DNA of 64,000 nucleotides from Rhodeus uyekii (lineage: Eukaryota; Chordata; Actinopteri; Cypriniformes; Acheilognathidae): NCBI GenBank assembly GCA_037043235.1, contig JAWRVZ010000086.1, forward strand, positions 2,386,001-2,450,000, written 5' to 3'. Of this stretch, positions 51,681-64,000 are shown piece after piece. A program made the position numbers and the translations under genes. Within the stretch, counting starts at the first letter, position 1; every line of letters begins with the position of its first letter. Under the pieces are notes generated by a model. That model did no database searches and was not told the origin of the DNA. It saw nothing but the letters and a program-made list of their open reading frames with translations.

Positions 51681-54600
51681 GGCACGTGTGTGCCCCGACA
51701 TCTGCCTCCATGTGCCTTGCTGTCAGATGTCATCCTTCACGACAAGACAGGTCCAACATGCACCTGTTTTTCCTCCTGCGTGGCTTTCAGGGGCTTGCTG
51801 TGCTCACCGATCTCAATGTCACCAGTACACAGCAAATACACGTCATGTAAAAATCAGAGTATTTGCTGTGGAAGCGTATGGAAGACATCTCATGGTGCTA
51901 AATGGGGAAGAAGGAGGACATTCTGTCTCCAATCTGGGATGACAAGATGATTATATCAAAGACCTACCACAAGCACAAATAGAAATCAGTTCTATGCAAC
52001 ACCGTATCGCATTAAAGCCTCCAGGCAGTGTATTATCAAAATTCACAACAGCAGAACATCTCATATGGTCATTCTGAACAAATCTTTAACAAATTCACAT
52101 CACAATGGTGTTAATAACTCCTTCCTGGCTAGTTTGGAGGGGTTGGTTATCAATGTGATTTGGAAGCTGTACAAGAACATTCAGCCTCCTCCAAAACAGT
52201 GCTGTATGTGAACTAAACGTCTCAAATTGCCCGTCAGCAGTGAGGTCTGCTGGCTAACAGGCTGAGCACTGAGTGGACTGCCAAAACGCATTTGGAGAAG
52301 GATTTAGAAGCCTCTTCTCATCCTTCATCTTCATAATCATTCTTCTTTTCAGTGATTGACTCTCAATGGCAATTTTTGTTTTGATCTATACTATGGGACC
52401 AGATGTTTGCATGATTCAGCAGACATGTTGTTCGCTGGTCCAATATCAGGTCTCAAAAAAGTCAGGCTTTCTTCAGACCAATTTGATGGATTTTTTAGTG
52501 AATCCATATTCAAATCAGTTTTGTTTTTGTTGTGTGAACAGCAAAAAAAACACATGAAATCTGGTGTTTACAAACCCAATCTAAACCGCATTCACATCTA
52601 GTTTGAAATCTGAGTCTGAGCAGTTAAATTAGACATGGAATGACAACTCGAATGTCTCTTGTTGCTCTTTCTTCCCTTATATACACTCCTAAAAAATAAA
52701 GGGTCTTTATTGGCATCTGTTGTTCCATGAGCCAGCTTTAACATCCATGGGAAAATTTCCCTTGAACAAAAGTCAAAAAAGGTTCTTCAAAACAAAGAAA
52801 TAAATGGTCTTTTTAAGAACTGTTCACTGAAAGGTTCTTTTGGGAAACCCAAAATGGTTCTTCTATGGTATCTCTGCGTCGACAGCATGACAGACAATTT
52901 TATTTTTTTGTTCTCTCTCTCCAAAGTCTGTTCACACCAAGAACGATAACACTAACTGTATAAGCATTCACATAATAATCTTTTTTTTTTCTCTAAGCCT
53001 GACCTGCAGGTATGTATCTGCCTCTTTAAATACTCAAACGCGTTAAGTCGAGTAGATTCTCAGTCAAAACGTTTATTGTTCAGAAACTGAAAAAAAAAGC
53101 AATCTGAAAGTGATATCATTTCTCTGTGGCTTTATCATTGTGGTGTGGAATTAGAATGCTTATCAAAACTTTATAGTAGTAAAGCTATATCATTATAGTT
53201 ATCGTCCTTGCTGTGAAATATCCTTTGCACTTAGTACGAGAGTTTCTTAGCATCGTGTTTACATCATCATTACTATAGCAACCAATGTAGATACACCAAG
53301 CATTGACTACTACACATCAAGTGTCATTCCTAAAGGTCAGATTTGAAAACCAAATAAGGAAGACTCAGTCGACCGCTCATGCCGCTGCTGCGTTCAAGTA
53401 CCTAAGCATGTCTGAGCAGTTATAGCGATAGCATTCGTACAGCCGTAGTAAAATCAGAAAGGATTCTCCGCTTCGGTTTGGGAGCTGCTGACTTATATGA
53501 GCATGTGCTCCTGCTAAGGCGTGATCCTCAAGCACTGGCTCTATTCTTATGCACCAACTATATATAATTCAACTTCTGCCTAATACTATGCAAACCTCAG
53601 ATTTTCAGTACTCTGTGATGGGTTTATAATGCCGGTTTGACAGTTCCTTAGAAATATAGTATTTAGATCAATACACCGTACAGAAGTCATGAATTATTTA
53701 GCCATGTGCAATGATTTACATGGGTATCATTTGGTACAGTTACGATTTATGTGGGACTAACATGGTAGTTGCTCGATGCTTGGCATGCAAACAACAATAA
53801 CCCAACTTTTAAGCCAGGTTCACAATGTACGACTTTGGACGTCTGGAGGCACATTTTGTGAATGCTAATTCCTCTGATCCTAGGCCAAATTCTGAAGACT
53901 TTGATTGCTAGTTTGACATGTTAACGATAGCTGATTAATTGCCAATGCGATCAAATTTTACCGCCATTGAAATTGAAATTCTGGCAGTGTCAGAAGTTTT
54001 GACGCCGTCCTGTGGTGTAGCTTCTCCTAAAATCATTAAATCAAAAAACAATAGGAGCGCAGAACCTAATGACACAATCAGTGAGACGACATCAAACCAG
54101 CACTTGCTCCACACAAGCATCTTTTTTTCTTTCTTGTTTTTTAAGAAAAGCCATTATTCAAATGAATGCAAGGGATTGGTTTTCTTTGCTAGTGACCATT
54201 TCAATCCTGCATGCAATTGTCACTCACAGTCATCAAATGTGTCACGGATTGACGATGTGAAATTCTGGACGTGTCTTCTTGTGTGCGACCGTTTTTAGCA
54301 CATCTTGACTGCCGTCAACTGAGATCAACAGTCGGAGATGACTATTATAAATTGTACAGTGTGAACTCAGCTTGAATTGATGAAAAAACAGACTGCTGTA
54401 TTAATTCCACCCTTACATATCTCCACTTTAAAAAGATTGTGTAAGCTGTACAGCGTTATCATCACAATCTCAGAACCACGTTGTGATTGCGAGTACATGC
54501 TTTTTCCAGACCTCTAGAATTTGTTTATTGACGTGTTTTTCATAAAAGATTGTTCTGAAATATTTCAAATGCTGACTTCAGTATTAGACATTTAAAACTA

Positions 54601-55150
54601 AGATGGTTCAATCAAGCCCTACTATTGTTTGAATTTGAAATGACTTTCTATGTTTGTGAAACAGGTGTACAGTGGTGAAAGTCTGTGAGCACTTTAAAAA
54701 ATAATCAGAAGCTCCTCATTAGTTTGATAGGCAGGTCAAAATCAATAAACAAGTAATTCTACATATAAACTGACTGCAACCTTGTTGTAATGTGTTAGTT
54801 GGGCATGTAGGAGCTGTCTAAATTATGAATGAATGAGATCAAGTAGACTTGTAAAAAGGTTTTTCTGCTTTGCAGGTCTCGGTAACAGGTGAAGGAAACA
54901 ATAATTTGGCTTTATTTTACCCTCCCCTCTCCCTAAGTATCCTGTCATTTTGTTTCTGCTGTGTAAAAATTGAATGTGTTGGTGTCTCTGCAGGGCTGAT
55001 TTCAGATCAGTGTAAAGGCCAGTTGTGTTTGTCTGTCTTCGCTACTCATGGACACAGATGTCCTGAACTCCAACATGTGAACTTTTCTTCTAGACATTTA
55101 CTTTAGTTCTGTCCTTCTTCAACATTTTGACATGTATTTATTGAAATAAA
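51681..55150 (+). other. slco5a1: slco5a1 3' UTR (probable), with polyadenylation signal
   Basis: No further coding signal follows the stop. The best AATAAA is at 55145-55150 (tattgaaataaaaga), implying a 3.5-kb 3' UTR, though earlier cleavage is possible. It contains an interspersed repeat at 52685-52880. Confidence 0.45.
52685..52880 (+). mobile_element. MITE-like interspersed repeat in the slco5a1 3' UTR
   Basis: aaataaagggtctttattgg, ttccatgagcc, ttaagaactgttcactgaaa, ggttcttttgggaaacccaa and ggttcttctatggtatctct match a very common cyprinid repeat built of ggttctt motifs. Confidence 0.75.
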
Positions 55151-55255
55151 AGAATTTAAGAGAAGTGGCAATGGAGACATCAAGTTCAATATCTATCTGA
55201 ATGTCTGTCTGTCTGTCATGTATAAGGAATTCATCTTTAGTGGTGGATTCTTGTA

Positions 55256-55910
55256 CAGTAGTACCTCAAGATACGAAAGGCTCAACTTACGAAAAATCCA
55301 AGTTACGAAAGCAAAGACGAAAAATTTGACTGCTCTACATACGAAAAGTTTTCAAGATACAAAAGGTTTCTGAAAGTTCGAGATTCGCCCCATAACAATT
55401 TTGAAACTCGCTCCGCACGCCACCATCTTAGTTATAGTAGACTCGCCACCATCCTCCTGCTCTCCCATTGGTTCCTGGTGCTAGCCAAGCCATGAGATCC
55501 TTCTCTCTAATTGGACAGCATCCCTCCCATCATGCATCTTCTATCTGTACGTGCTGGCGTGCTTTAGCTCAGCCACTCCGGACCCGAAACTTTACATTTT
55601 TTACGTGTTTTCGTAAAGTTAAGTGTACGTACGTACGTTATCTGCCATTTGTCCTCCTCCTTTGCCGCCACTTTCGGAGATAGCCTCACTCGAAAGGTAA
55701 GCTTTGACATTTTACATTATTTCATTGTTTATAGGTCAATTTAGCTTTATTATGAAATTTAATGGGGTGTTTTTGGAGGGTTTGGAACGGATTAGCCATT
55801 TTACATGTAAAATGTGTTCCAAGATACGAAAAACTCATTATACGAAGGCCACCTCGGAACGGATTAATTTACAAGGTACTTACAAGGTATTAATTTACAA
55901 GGTACCACTG
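55256..55910. mobile_element. Pogo/Tigger-type non-autonomous element (655 bp)
   Basis: Inverted ends cagtagtacctc / ggtaccactg with TA duplications (55254-55255, 55911-55912). The inner repeats aagatacgaaa, acttacgaaa and cctcggaacggattaat are hallmark motifs of this class. It sits about 105 bp after the presumed slco5a1 poly(A) signal. Confidence 0.85.
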
Positions 55911-56031
55911 TATTTTTCTTTTTTCTTTCATTTTACCTTAAACCATACATTTAAACTGTCACCTTGTAAAATGAAGTTAAGCACTTCTCTGAACACCTTA
56001 TATACCTTTGTATATATCTATATATACACAC

Positions 56032-56062
<31 letters not shown>

Positions 56063-57160
56063 ATAGGTATATTAAAGCGTACTAAGGAAATATTAAACGG
56101 CAGAAATTTTAGATGTTTTTGGTGGGTGGGGGGGTTATTAATGGACATTGAGATTGCATTGAGACAAATTCAATTCAAATCTTCAAATCTTTGAAGACTG
56201 TGGGGTGAAAGTGGGGTTTCATTTGCTTATTTAGCCTATGGATATAAAAGCTTACTTAATAAGGGCTCTGAAATGGTTTCTTGAAACCTGCAGACTGACA
56301 GTCCCATACACATATAGGCGTCTACAGCCCCACATACTGGCTAAAACAGACAGTGAGGCCTTTGAAACTGGAATGAACTAAATGAGCACGCTTTTACTTA
56401 TACATTTTTGTAACAAAATGGAAAAGAGTTCATTGTGTCAGAATGCGTTTTCAAAAGTTGTGGTTTTAACTAGACAAGGTTCGAGACTTTTGTTTAGACC
56501 AAAAACAACCTCTTGTTCATCACCACTAGCATCGGGCGAAGAATTTCTATTCCTAATTTCTAAATTTCTATTAGAATTTCTAATCCTAAAGCAGGACAAG
56601 CAACAACACAAGGCCTTACATTATTGGCAGCAAGTGTAACATTTGCATTCTTATTGCCGAAAGCAATCTCCTGACACATACACAATCACAACAAAAATCT
56701 AAATTTGTTGACATATGAGTGAATCTTCACAAATATCAGCGGGATTTGACACTTATCAGGGGCATAAACCACCAAAGTATTTAGCATTTTAGCACTTCTG
56801 TTCCCTTCGTCTCAAAGTCAAGGGTTTTTTGGTTAAATGGCTGGAATATGGTCTGTGGTGAAGGCAAACTCAAGACACTTTCAAGCTTTATTCTACAACA
56901 TAAGATACATCAGTATTACTCCACTCGTGATTTTACTGTTACCGTTAAGTGTCTTGAAAATGGCGGTTACCACGTGGCTAAATGGGACTGCAGAGGCTGT
57001 CGGGACATTAAACGTCATTACGCCGAACAGGTAAGATCAGTTTGCTTTAACCGCCACTTTATGCTTATAATCACGCTAGATTATTAGATAAAGCCTGAAA
57101 GAGTTGTCAGAAGTTGTTGGACTGTGGTGTAGTTCATTCATAGTGTAAGGCTATATGCGA
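55911..57160. other. Intergenic, no gene seen
   Basis: AT-rich, with a (TA)n tract at 56025-56062. A modest open stretch near 56837-57087 has no recognisable domain. Confidence 0.5.
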
Positions 57161-57345
57161 TTCTTCCTTAACCATTTGACGCACGCGACTGTTCGTTGCA
57201 TCGCGTCATCAACGGCTAAATACAAACGTTTTCGCTGATCGAGAGACGGAGCGCTCAACGCTTGTCATATATTACAACTATTCAGTGTTTCAACCACTTG
57301 TTACGGTAATTTTAGGTTTCAGACATTTAAATACTAATAGCAGGT
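57160..57345. repeat. Block shared with the interior of the hAT element at 17594-18690
   Basis: Ordered matches: gacgcacgcgactg / gacgcgcgcgatcg; aaatacaaacgttttcgc / aaattcaaacgcgttttcgc; cgcttgtcatat / gtgtttgtcatat; caactattcagt / cagctattcagt; taggtttcagacatttaaat / taggtttcagacgtttaaat (reference block about 17735-17930). Confidence 0.65.
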
Positions 57346-58429
57346 AGGCTACTGGCAAAACAATACATTCATCGTTTGAAAATTATTTGTTTTTCCATGG
57401 AAGCAGCAATGACAATACGTTCAACTGATGAGAGATATTGACAAACTTGTTGGCTTTCGAATAACAAAGGAAAAACTAAATAAAAGCGATACATCTGTCA
57501 TGCATTGCATTTGTGGCTACCGTGTGTCACGTGACAAGGACGACGCGTTGCCAAGTTATAAAATAACTCGCCTAAAAAACTCACTCTGGGGGTTAGTCAT
57601 AATTAGATAGAATGCCATGAATAATAGTTACGTGTTGCCTGTCATCAACAGTGTTGCCCCGCCTAATTAGGCTCCTTTTGGTCACGTCCGACCGGTGTTA
57701 CGAGATTTTCGGTTTCTGGAATTTTTGGTTTCAGTGGGCGGAGCTGACATGAATATTCATGAGTTTCCTGGACATGCGCGTGAAACTGAGAATTTTAGTT
57801 TATGCTCATCTTTGTTTCTCTCCGCAAGTTTAATGGATTATTTAAAAGAAAGGTAAATATAGTTTCAGCGCGAATTTATGTCTAAATTGCCTACGCTTCA
57901 ATTGTTTATCGTTTCATAACAGTTTATAATGTTTTTATTAGTTCGCACGTTTTGTGTAGTTCCTGAATTGAATAGACAGACGTATTAATTTAATATAATA
58001 TCAAGATAAAGCACTGTAAACTTCAACTAATGCTGTACAAAGATTACATGTTGTTGTGTTCTTCCTTTGTACCTTGTGATGATTTAAACATACTAATCAT
58101 CTGTTGAATGTGATGAGTGAAATAAACCTCAGATGTATCTGTGAACTACAAGTTTTTTATTTTATTTTATATTCTTGTTCATTTTGTGCATATAGGTCAA
58201 ATAACTTTAGACCCAAACACAAACATGAATGTGTTGCCTTAATACATAAATCAATTTTGATTTAAAATTGTGTGGACAAAATTGTAAAAAATATACATAC
58301 TTTTACAGAATATAGTAACCAATTTTATGTTCAAAATAATTTTATTTAAATATGCATACTGGCAAAAATAATGTAATTTATTTTAACATTTTGGATTAAA
58401 AACGTGTTTGTTTTTATAGACCTACAGTA

Positions 58430-58800
58430 CTGTTCAAAGGTTTGGTATTTTGTTTGGTAGTTATGTTTACCAAGACTGCACTTGAAAAAACTATAATATT
58501 GTGAAATCCTGTTTTATATATATATGATGATGATGATGATGATTTGCTGCTTAAGAAACATTTCTGATTATTATCATGTTTAAAAGAGATGTGCTGCTTA
58601 ATGAAGTGTGGAATTCGTTATACAGTGTCTGTTTTCTGTATTCTTTGAATAGAAAGTTCAAAAGAGCAGAATTTATTTGAAATACATTGTCACATTGCAA
58701 ATGTCTTTAATGACACTTTTGATCAATTTAATGCATCCGTGCTGAATAAAAGTTAACATTTCTTAAATCATCATGATTCCAAAATGCAAATCTTAAGAGT
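58430..58800 (+). repeat. Common fish repeat (GTTCAAAAGTTT family), long copy nested in the 3-kb element
   Basis: agtactgttcaaaggtttgg, gaatagaaagttcaaaagag, acttttgatcaatttaatgc and atccgtgctgaataaaagtt. Confidence 0.8.
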
Positions 58801-59453
58801 GATTAAGAAAGAAAAAAAACCATTAGAAGCACAGTAAGAAGTTTATGAAATTTTCGGACTGAAATCAAGATGGACCATTGCAGGTACACGGTGCAAAACA
58901 TGGTCAAAGAAAGAGCAGATGGCAGAGAGTAGCACCACTGTAGGTTGTGAAGTGTTTATGAGACACTGATATGGTTGTGTATGTTATTTCAGTCATTGTC
59001 AGAACCAACACAGTTTTAAAGCTTAACAGAAGACCATAGCAATACATAGATTCAATAGTTTATGTAATTTAAGAATATTGCTCTTCTATTGAAAATCAGT
59101 GTATCTATAATCATTCAGGTGTTCTGGAAATTTTGGTTTCACTGTGCAAGTGGAATCTTAAACCATAATTTTAATTTGTAAGGATTTAGTTTTAGTTTGT
59201 TCTGTTTCTTCATGTAATCATTAAATCGATGATGGTGAGATCAGATCTCTGTGTGGAGCACCATCTGTTGTGACTCATTGTGCTACAAAAATCGTATTGA
59301 ATTAATTAAAAGTAAAATGAATGCCAAAAGGGATACTTTGAAACATAAACTAATATTTCCTACTGACACACTACAGCTAAATATAGAAATAACTGCTTTA
59401 AAACACATTTTTGGGGTGAAAATACTATCATGCATAAGACCTTTCCACAATAT

Positions 59454-59454
<1 letters not shown>

Positions 59455-59531
<77 letters not shown>
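59455..59531. repeat. (TA)n microsatellite
   Basis: Nearly 40 TA units; reading frames of Ile-Tyr repeats across it are artefacts. Confidence 0.97.
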
Positions 59532-59535
<4 letters not shown>

Positions 59536-60857
59536 GGAAACATGGAAAAAAAACATTGAAATTTCATCAATGTTTTTCAGTACTGTATGACTTTTCCAAC
59601 CAAACAACAGAGAGACAACAACCAGAGGACATGGAGAATGATGAACAGTCCGAGTTAAACACATCACATATGATACATTAAAATATGTTTATTGCAGTTG
59701 TTACAGTCAGTGACATATTCAATATATGAAAACAACTAATAAAAGATGGTTTTAAAGCATCACAGGGTACAAAGAAAGAACACAACGAAATGTAATCAAT
59801 GTATAGCACTTGTAGTTTACAGTGCTTTATCTTGATATTATATGAAGTGAATATGCCTGTTTTCATTCAGGAACTGCACAAAACATGCAAACTGCAAAAA
59901 AAGATTATAACCCAGTAAACACAGAACGTTCCTCTACTGTTCCCATTTAGTTCCTGTTAGTTTTTTTTTTTTTTTTTTTGGTTTACCTACAGGGAACGTT
60001 CTGGGAACATTCGTGAGTCTTTTGATTTGTCCAGTGTGCTAAAACAACCTGTTTTAGTAAACTATTATCTGGGACACTCTTGTGTTTGATTCCATACATT
60101 ACACATCAAGTCATGCATGAGCTACATTAATTGAGTAAATTCTTTATTATGGCAATATTTTATTTGAGTAATATTTATACAAACATACAATGCAAAAGAT
60201 AAGAATGTGTGCAACAGGGTCTTTTCCATGTTCATGTGTACAGCCTATGGCAGCAGAATAATCACACCAGTGTAAATTACAAACGGTTTATTGGGATACA
60301 GAAACAGATTGCAGTGCTTTAGGTTCACAAAATAAGAACGAGTTTAAGTTCTACAAATAAGATACAAATGAAAGTAACGGAAATTAATGTAGACTCGTGT
60401 CAGACTAGTACGTTTATCTTACTTACAGTGAATGTCTGTAATCATTAACATCTGTAATGAACATCGCAAACAAAAACAGTTGTGGTTTGTCGTTTAAGAT
60501 CTAATTACCTTTTCTCAATGTGGAGTTCTGAGTAAGCGTTGACTGGCATTTTCAGTTTCACGCGGAACGCTCATGCGTAGGACTCTCATGAATATTCATG
60601 AAAACTCCGCCCACTGAAACCAAAAATTCCAGAAACCGAAAATCTCGTAACACCGGAAACAATGCATTGGTCTGGTCGATGAAAATTGGGCTTGTTTTTG
60701 ATGACAAACCCGCCCAAATTTCATATATAAATGCATATAAATTCCATTAAAACAAGCCTACAAATGCATATAAATTCCACAAAAAAAATTTTTTTTTGCA
60801 ATAATCAAAAAGCCTATGGAAAATTCTATGTATGTGTACATGTTAAACGTTTATTAA

Positions 60858-61887
60858 AGGGCTCATATGTTCTTTTCAAATAATTAATTATTTATTGTAA
60901 TTAGAAGAAATTATGTATTGGTGTAATAGAATCTATTAACATGCTTTAATGTAAAAAAAAATCATTATTTTTCACATACTTTCACAAACATTATTGTAGC
61001 TCCTCTATTTGGAAAAAAATCGGAGTGTGCTCTGATTGGCCAAACAGAATCAGACATGGTTGTGAACCTCTGCTGTCTGATGCTAGAAGTCATACAATGC
61101 AGAAAAATTTTGCTAAAATTTAATTGTTTTTTCTTGTGAAACCAAAAGTTCCAGAATATCTGAATATTTACAACTACAATGAAGAAATAGACATTAGGCT
61201 TTTTAATAGACTACTTAATCCACTTATTGCTATGCTCTTCTATTACCTTACCTTATAAAGCTTTAAAACTATTAAACAACGAATAATAATGTCATCAGTT
61301 TTATAAAGATTAATAATGTGTAATGCAAAACCAATATGGATTACACTGCACAAAACTACATTTGAATAGTCAACAGAAAATACTTAAATAATAAAACACG
61401 CTTCAGAAGTGCCATATTGTTCTAGCAATCCCAATTGTTTATTTTTAAGAAATAGCCTTTGTGTGCAGCTTGCCTTGTACTGGAAAATGTCCTCTGTAAA
61501 ATACATTGGACACACAAACAAATAAGCAAACATTTAGGTTGTACTGTTCTGGAACAGTATTGAAAATAAATCTTAACCACTGAATGCTAATTGTGTACAC
61601 TTTCGGAAGGCCAAATAAATTGCTATTTTTGTTTTTGCATTGATACACAATGGCGTTCACACAACATGGCAGCGACGACAGCCGAAACTACACCTTCATT
61701 CTTTGCGTATGCTTGTGGGCGGCGTTATGCAAAAATATCCACCTAGTGATGTCGTCGGTGAAAATTTGATCGAAGTGTTTCTGGGTCTGGATCTGGATCT
61801 GCCGAAGATCTGCGAAGTTACAAAGCTCAAACAGCTACATAAAAATACAAAGAAGAAAGAAAAATGAAAAAATATCATACGACCCCT
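60858..61887. mobile_element. TTAA-flanked DNA transposon (1.03 kb, Kolobok/piggyBac-like)
   Basis: Ends agggctcatatg / catacgacccct are imperfect inverted repeats, both flanked by TTAA (60854-60857, 61888-61891). The right part contains a 75-codon open frame (61640-61867) that I do not recognise as transposase. Confidence 0.75.
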
Positions 61888-61891
61888 TTAA

Positions 61892-62343
61892 AGTTAAACA
61901 GAGTACAAAAAACAGGAAAAGCCATAGAAATTCAGCTATGAATCAACCCCAATTTTAAAACGTTTAGGTGTTTTCCCTTAAAAGCAAAGAAATAAAATAT
62001 TTTGTTGTATTTTTTTGGCTTTAAATAATGCATAAAACATCGCAATCAACCTACATTTTGAAATATTTTCAATTTGATTTATATGGAAACGCTTTACAAG
62101 AATGTCCCTTTAGTCAATATTAGTTAATGCATTAATATTAACAAAGAGATATTAATAACGTTTTTTTTTGTTAGATTGTTAACAGATAGGTCTAAAACTT
62201 TGATTTAATAATGTATTATTGTTAAAAAGAACAAGAACTAAGTATTTTGCAATGCAAGTTCATGTTGATTAATATTTACATTGACAATTGCAGTGTTACC
62301 ATTTGTTATTTGCAGTTGCCTGTGAAAAATTTACTCAACTTAT

Positions 62344-62388
<45 letters not shown>

Positions 62389-64000
62389 CACACACGATAG
62401 GTCAGTGCTCATATTTAATTTACAAACACTGCAAAAACCGTTCGAAACGATTTTCACCCATGCACAAAAAAACAAGGCAAACAACAGCAGTTGTAAGAAA
62501 AAGCTGGACTTTTATTTTGAAGGGACAAACTACTGTCAAATGACTTGAATGAAATGAATAGCTTTAAACTGTTAAGCGTGAAAATATATAATATAAAATA
62601 ACTGCTTGGTTTTGTTTTTAGTTTCATTGAAGCAGAAAATATATACAACAAAAAGGCAGAAGTAAGAAACACTTTGAAAAGCATCAGAGATCAAAACGTA
62701 CATCAATCATGACTAATAAATACCAATCATTTCCATTTCATTGCGATGAGGTGATATCTTTACAAGGAAATAATAAGCTGGACTCAAATGAATCATTTTC
62801 AAGAACAGCATGTGAAGGCAAAACAAAGCAAGTATATTTCTGATTGTGCATTTTTGCTCTAAACGCATGTAGTACTGAGACAAATGAATGGGTCTTGCAT
62901 GCAAATGCTCCTATCGGGTCAAATAATGGCATGCCGACAGCTGAAGTCTGGATGGTCATATGTACATCGATTCAAAGCTCATTCAGAAACATACAAACTT
63001 AAACGGCTTCACTGTGAAGTTGAAACAATATGGGCAACAGAAATTTGCATATGATACAGGTTGCATAATATATGCAGGTTTGATCAACAAAATGTTTTTG
63101 AATCTACTTAATTCATACCCACAATTCATGTTTTCATTTGGGTTTAACCGACCCGTCAGAGTACAATCAAAAGGAGCTTGGTAAATTAGTTTAGGTAGTT
63201 ACAGCGTAGTAAACACCCACTTTATTATGCCTGTCCAGAATACTCTTCTTTTTCGTTTTCCCCCTCAAGCATAGATTTAGCTCTATTCATATATTACAAA
63301 TGTTTCAATATTTGAAGAACAATGTGGATTTCATTTTTTAATAAAATAATTTGTCAATAAACAGATTAGAATTCTCTGAAATCTACATAGTTACAAAATG
63401 TTAATTCTCTACATCATAGGCAACGTTATCGGCGGTCACATTACAGACCGAAACCTCTGATATTTAAGTCAATAGGTAGATTATACATATATATCAGTTC
63501 ATTAGACAGTGGCTCCTCGTGTTAACAGGCACAAACCTTTCTTTTCTTTTAAAACGCATTGTTCTCTTTATTGCCCAAACCGTGAATAAATAGTCCTAAT
63601 GCTGAAATGCTATACGTGAAATAATTTAACCGAAAGTGTTACTTCATAGTAATAGAATAGATTAAATACTTTGCAGTTGGTGCCCTTTCCTCCACAGCTG
63701 AAACATAAAAGACGTGTTTCACACAGATTAATGTAGGTGGGAAACGTGAACAAGCTGCATTACTTCCACTTCTCCAGAGCACCATGTGGCTCAGATAATA
63801 ATATTCAGCTGGCATTCGGAGAAAAACAAAACAAAAATAAATAACTCGGTAAGAATAAATAAAATCGCTTTGAAATAATGGTCAACAGATATTACGGGAC
63901 ATCTGCGGTGTGTAAAATAAATTAAAAGGAAACCGCTCGCTTTTCTCCACCTCGTGCTGATGATCCAACACCATAAAATGGCATGAAAACAATCTTAGAC
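61892..64000. other. Intergenic, no gene seen
   Basis: AT-rich sequence with a (TA)n tract at 62345-62382. No splice-consistent coding homology was found on either strand. The next gene presumably lies beyond the window. Confidence 0.5.

Larger units (their letters stand above)
57692..60656. mobile_element. Approximately 3-kb DNA transposon with long terminal inverted repeats
   Basis: The left end ccggtgttacgagattttcg, gtttctggaatttttggttt and cagtgggcggag recurs as a near-perfect inverse at 60545-60656. Pairing extends about 100 bp (tcatgaatattcatgag, gcgtgaaactga). The interior is AT-rich, holds a (TA)n tract (59458-59530), a poly-T and a common fish repeat, and has no transposase ORF. No clear target duplication at this boundary. 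Confidence 0.75.

Noticed and set aside
59251..59570. Open frames with Ile-Tyr repeats near 59.3-59.6 kb (also near 47.6, 56.0 and 62.3 kb)
   Set aside because: Translation of TA microsatellites within transposon or intergenic sequence.
61640..61867. 75-codon open frame as an independent gene
   Set aside because: Entirely inside a TTAA-flanked transposon, with no recognised domain or splice-linked partners.

Overview
This is nuclear DNA from a ray-finned fish, most likely a cypriniform (carp or zebrafish group). The evidence is two vertebrate genes with GT-AG introns and UTRs, an AT-rich background, and a dense load of cut-and-paste DNA transposons, tRNA-derived SINEs and very long microsatellites typical of cyprinid genomes. 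Species cannot be fixed by eye.

Layout: (1) 1-5711, plus strand: the 3' end of sulf1 (extracellular heparan-sulfate 6-O-endosulfatase 1). Five or six exons encode the end of the hydrophilic basic domain and the Cys-rich C-terminal domain, followed by a 3' UTR. The last exon is unusual. One frame gives the short family C-terminus and stops at 4131. A second frame stays open for about 229 codons to 4786 and looks coding. Which frame is used depends on inclusion of a 34-nt exon. (2) 5712-8235: intergenic DNA with a SINE, a short hAT element with perfect 8-bp target duplications, and a strong CTCF-type site. (3) 8236-55150, plus strand: slco5a1 (OATP5A1-type solute carrier), complete. It has a ZNF143-type promoter motif, a noncoding first exon, a 5' leader with four small uORFs, nine coding exons giving an 856-residue product, and a likely 3.5-kb 3' UTR. 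The intron after the first coding exon is 26.5 kb and carries most of the transposons and a 316-bp uninterrupted TG tract. (4) 55151-64000: intergenic, with a pogo/Tigger-type element, a roughly 3-kb element with long terminal inverted repeats, and a TTAA-flanked element. I see no gene there.

Functional links: the two genes are neighbours, not a pathway. sulf1 edits heparan sulfate outside the cell and tunes Wnt, FGF and BMP signalling; slco5a1 encodes a 12-pass membrane transporter-like protein whose substrate is not well established. Both lie on the same strand here, whereas I recall the human pair as convergent. Almost everything else is mobile DNA, much of it still delimited by recognisable terminal repeats and target-site duplications. 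No CRISPR, bacterial or viral system is present.
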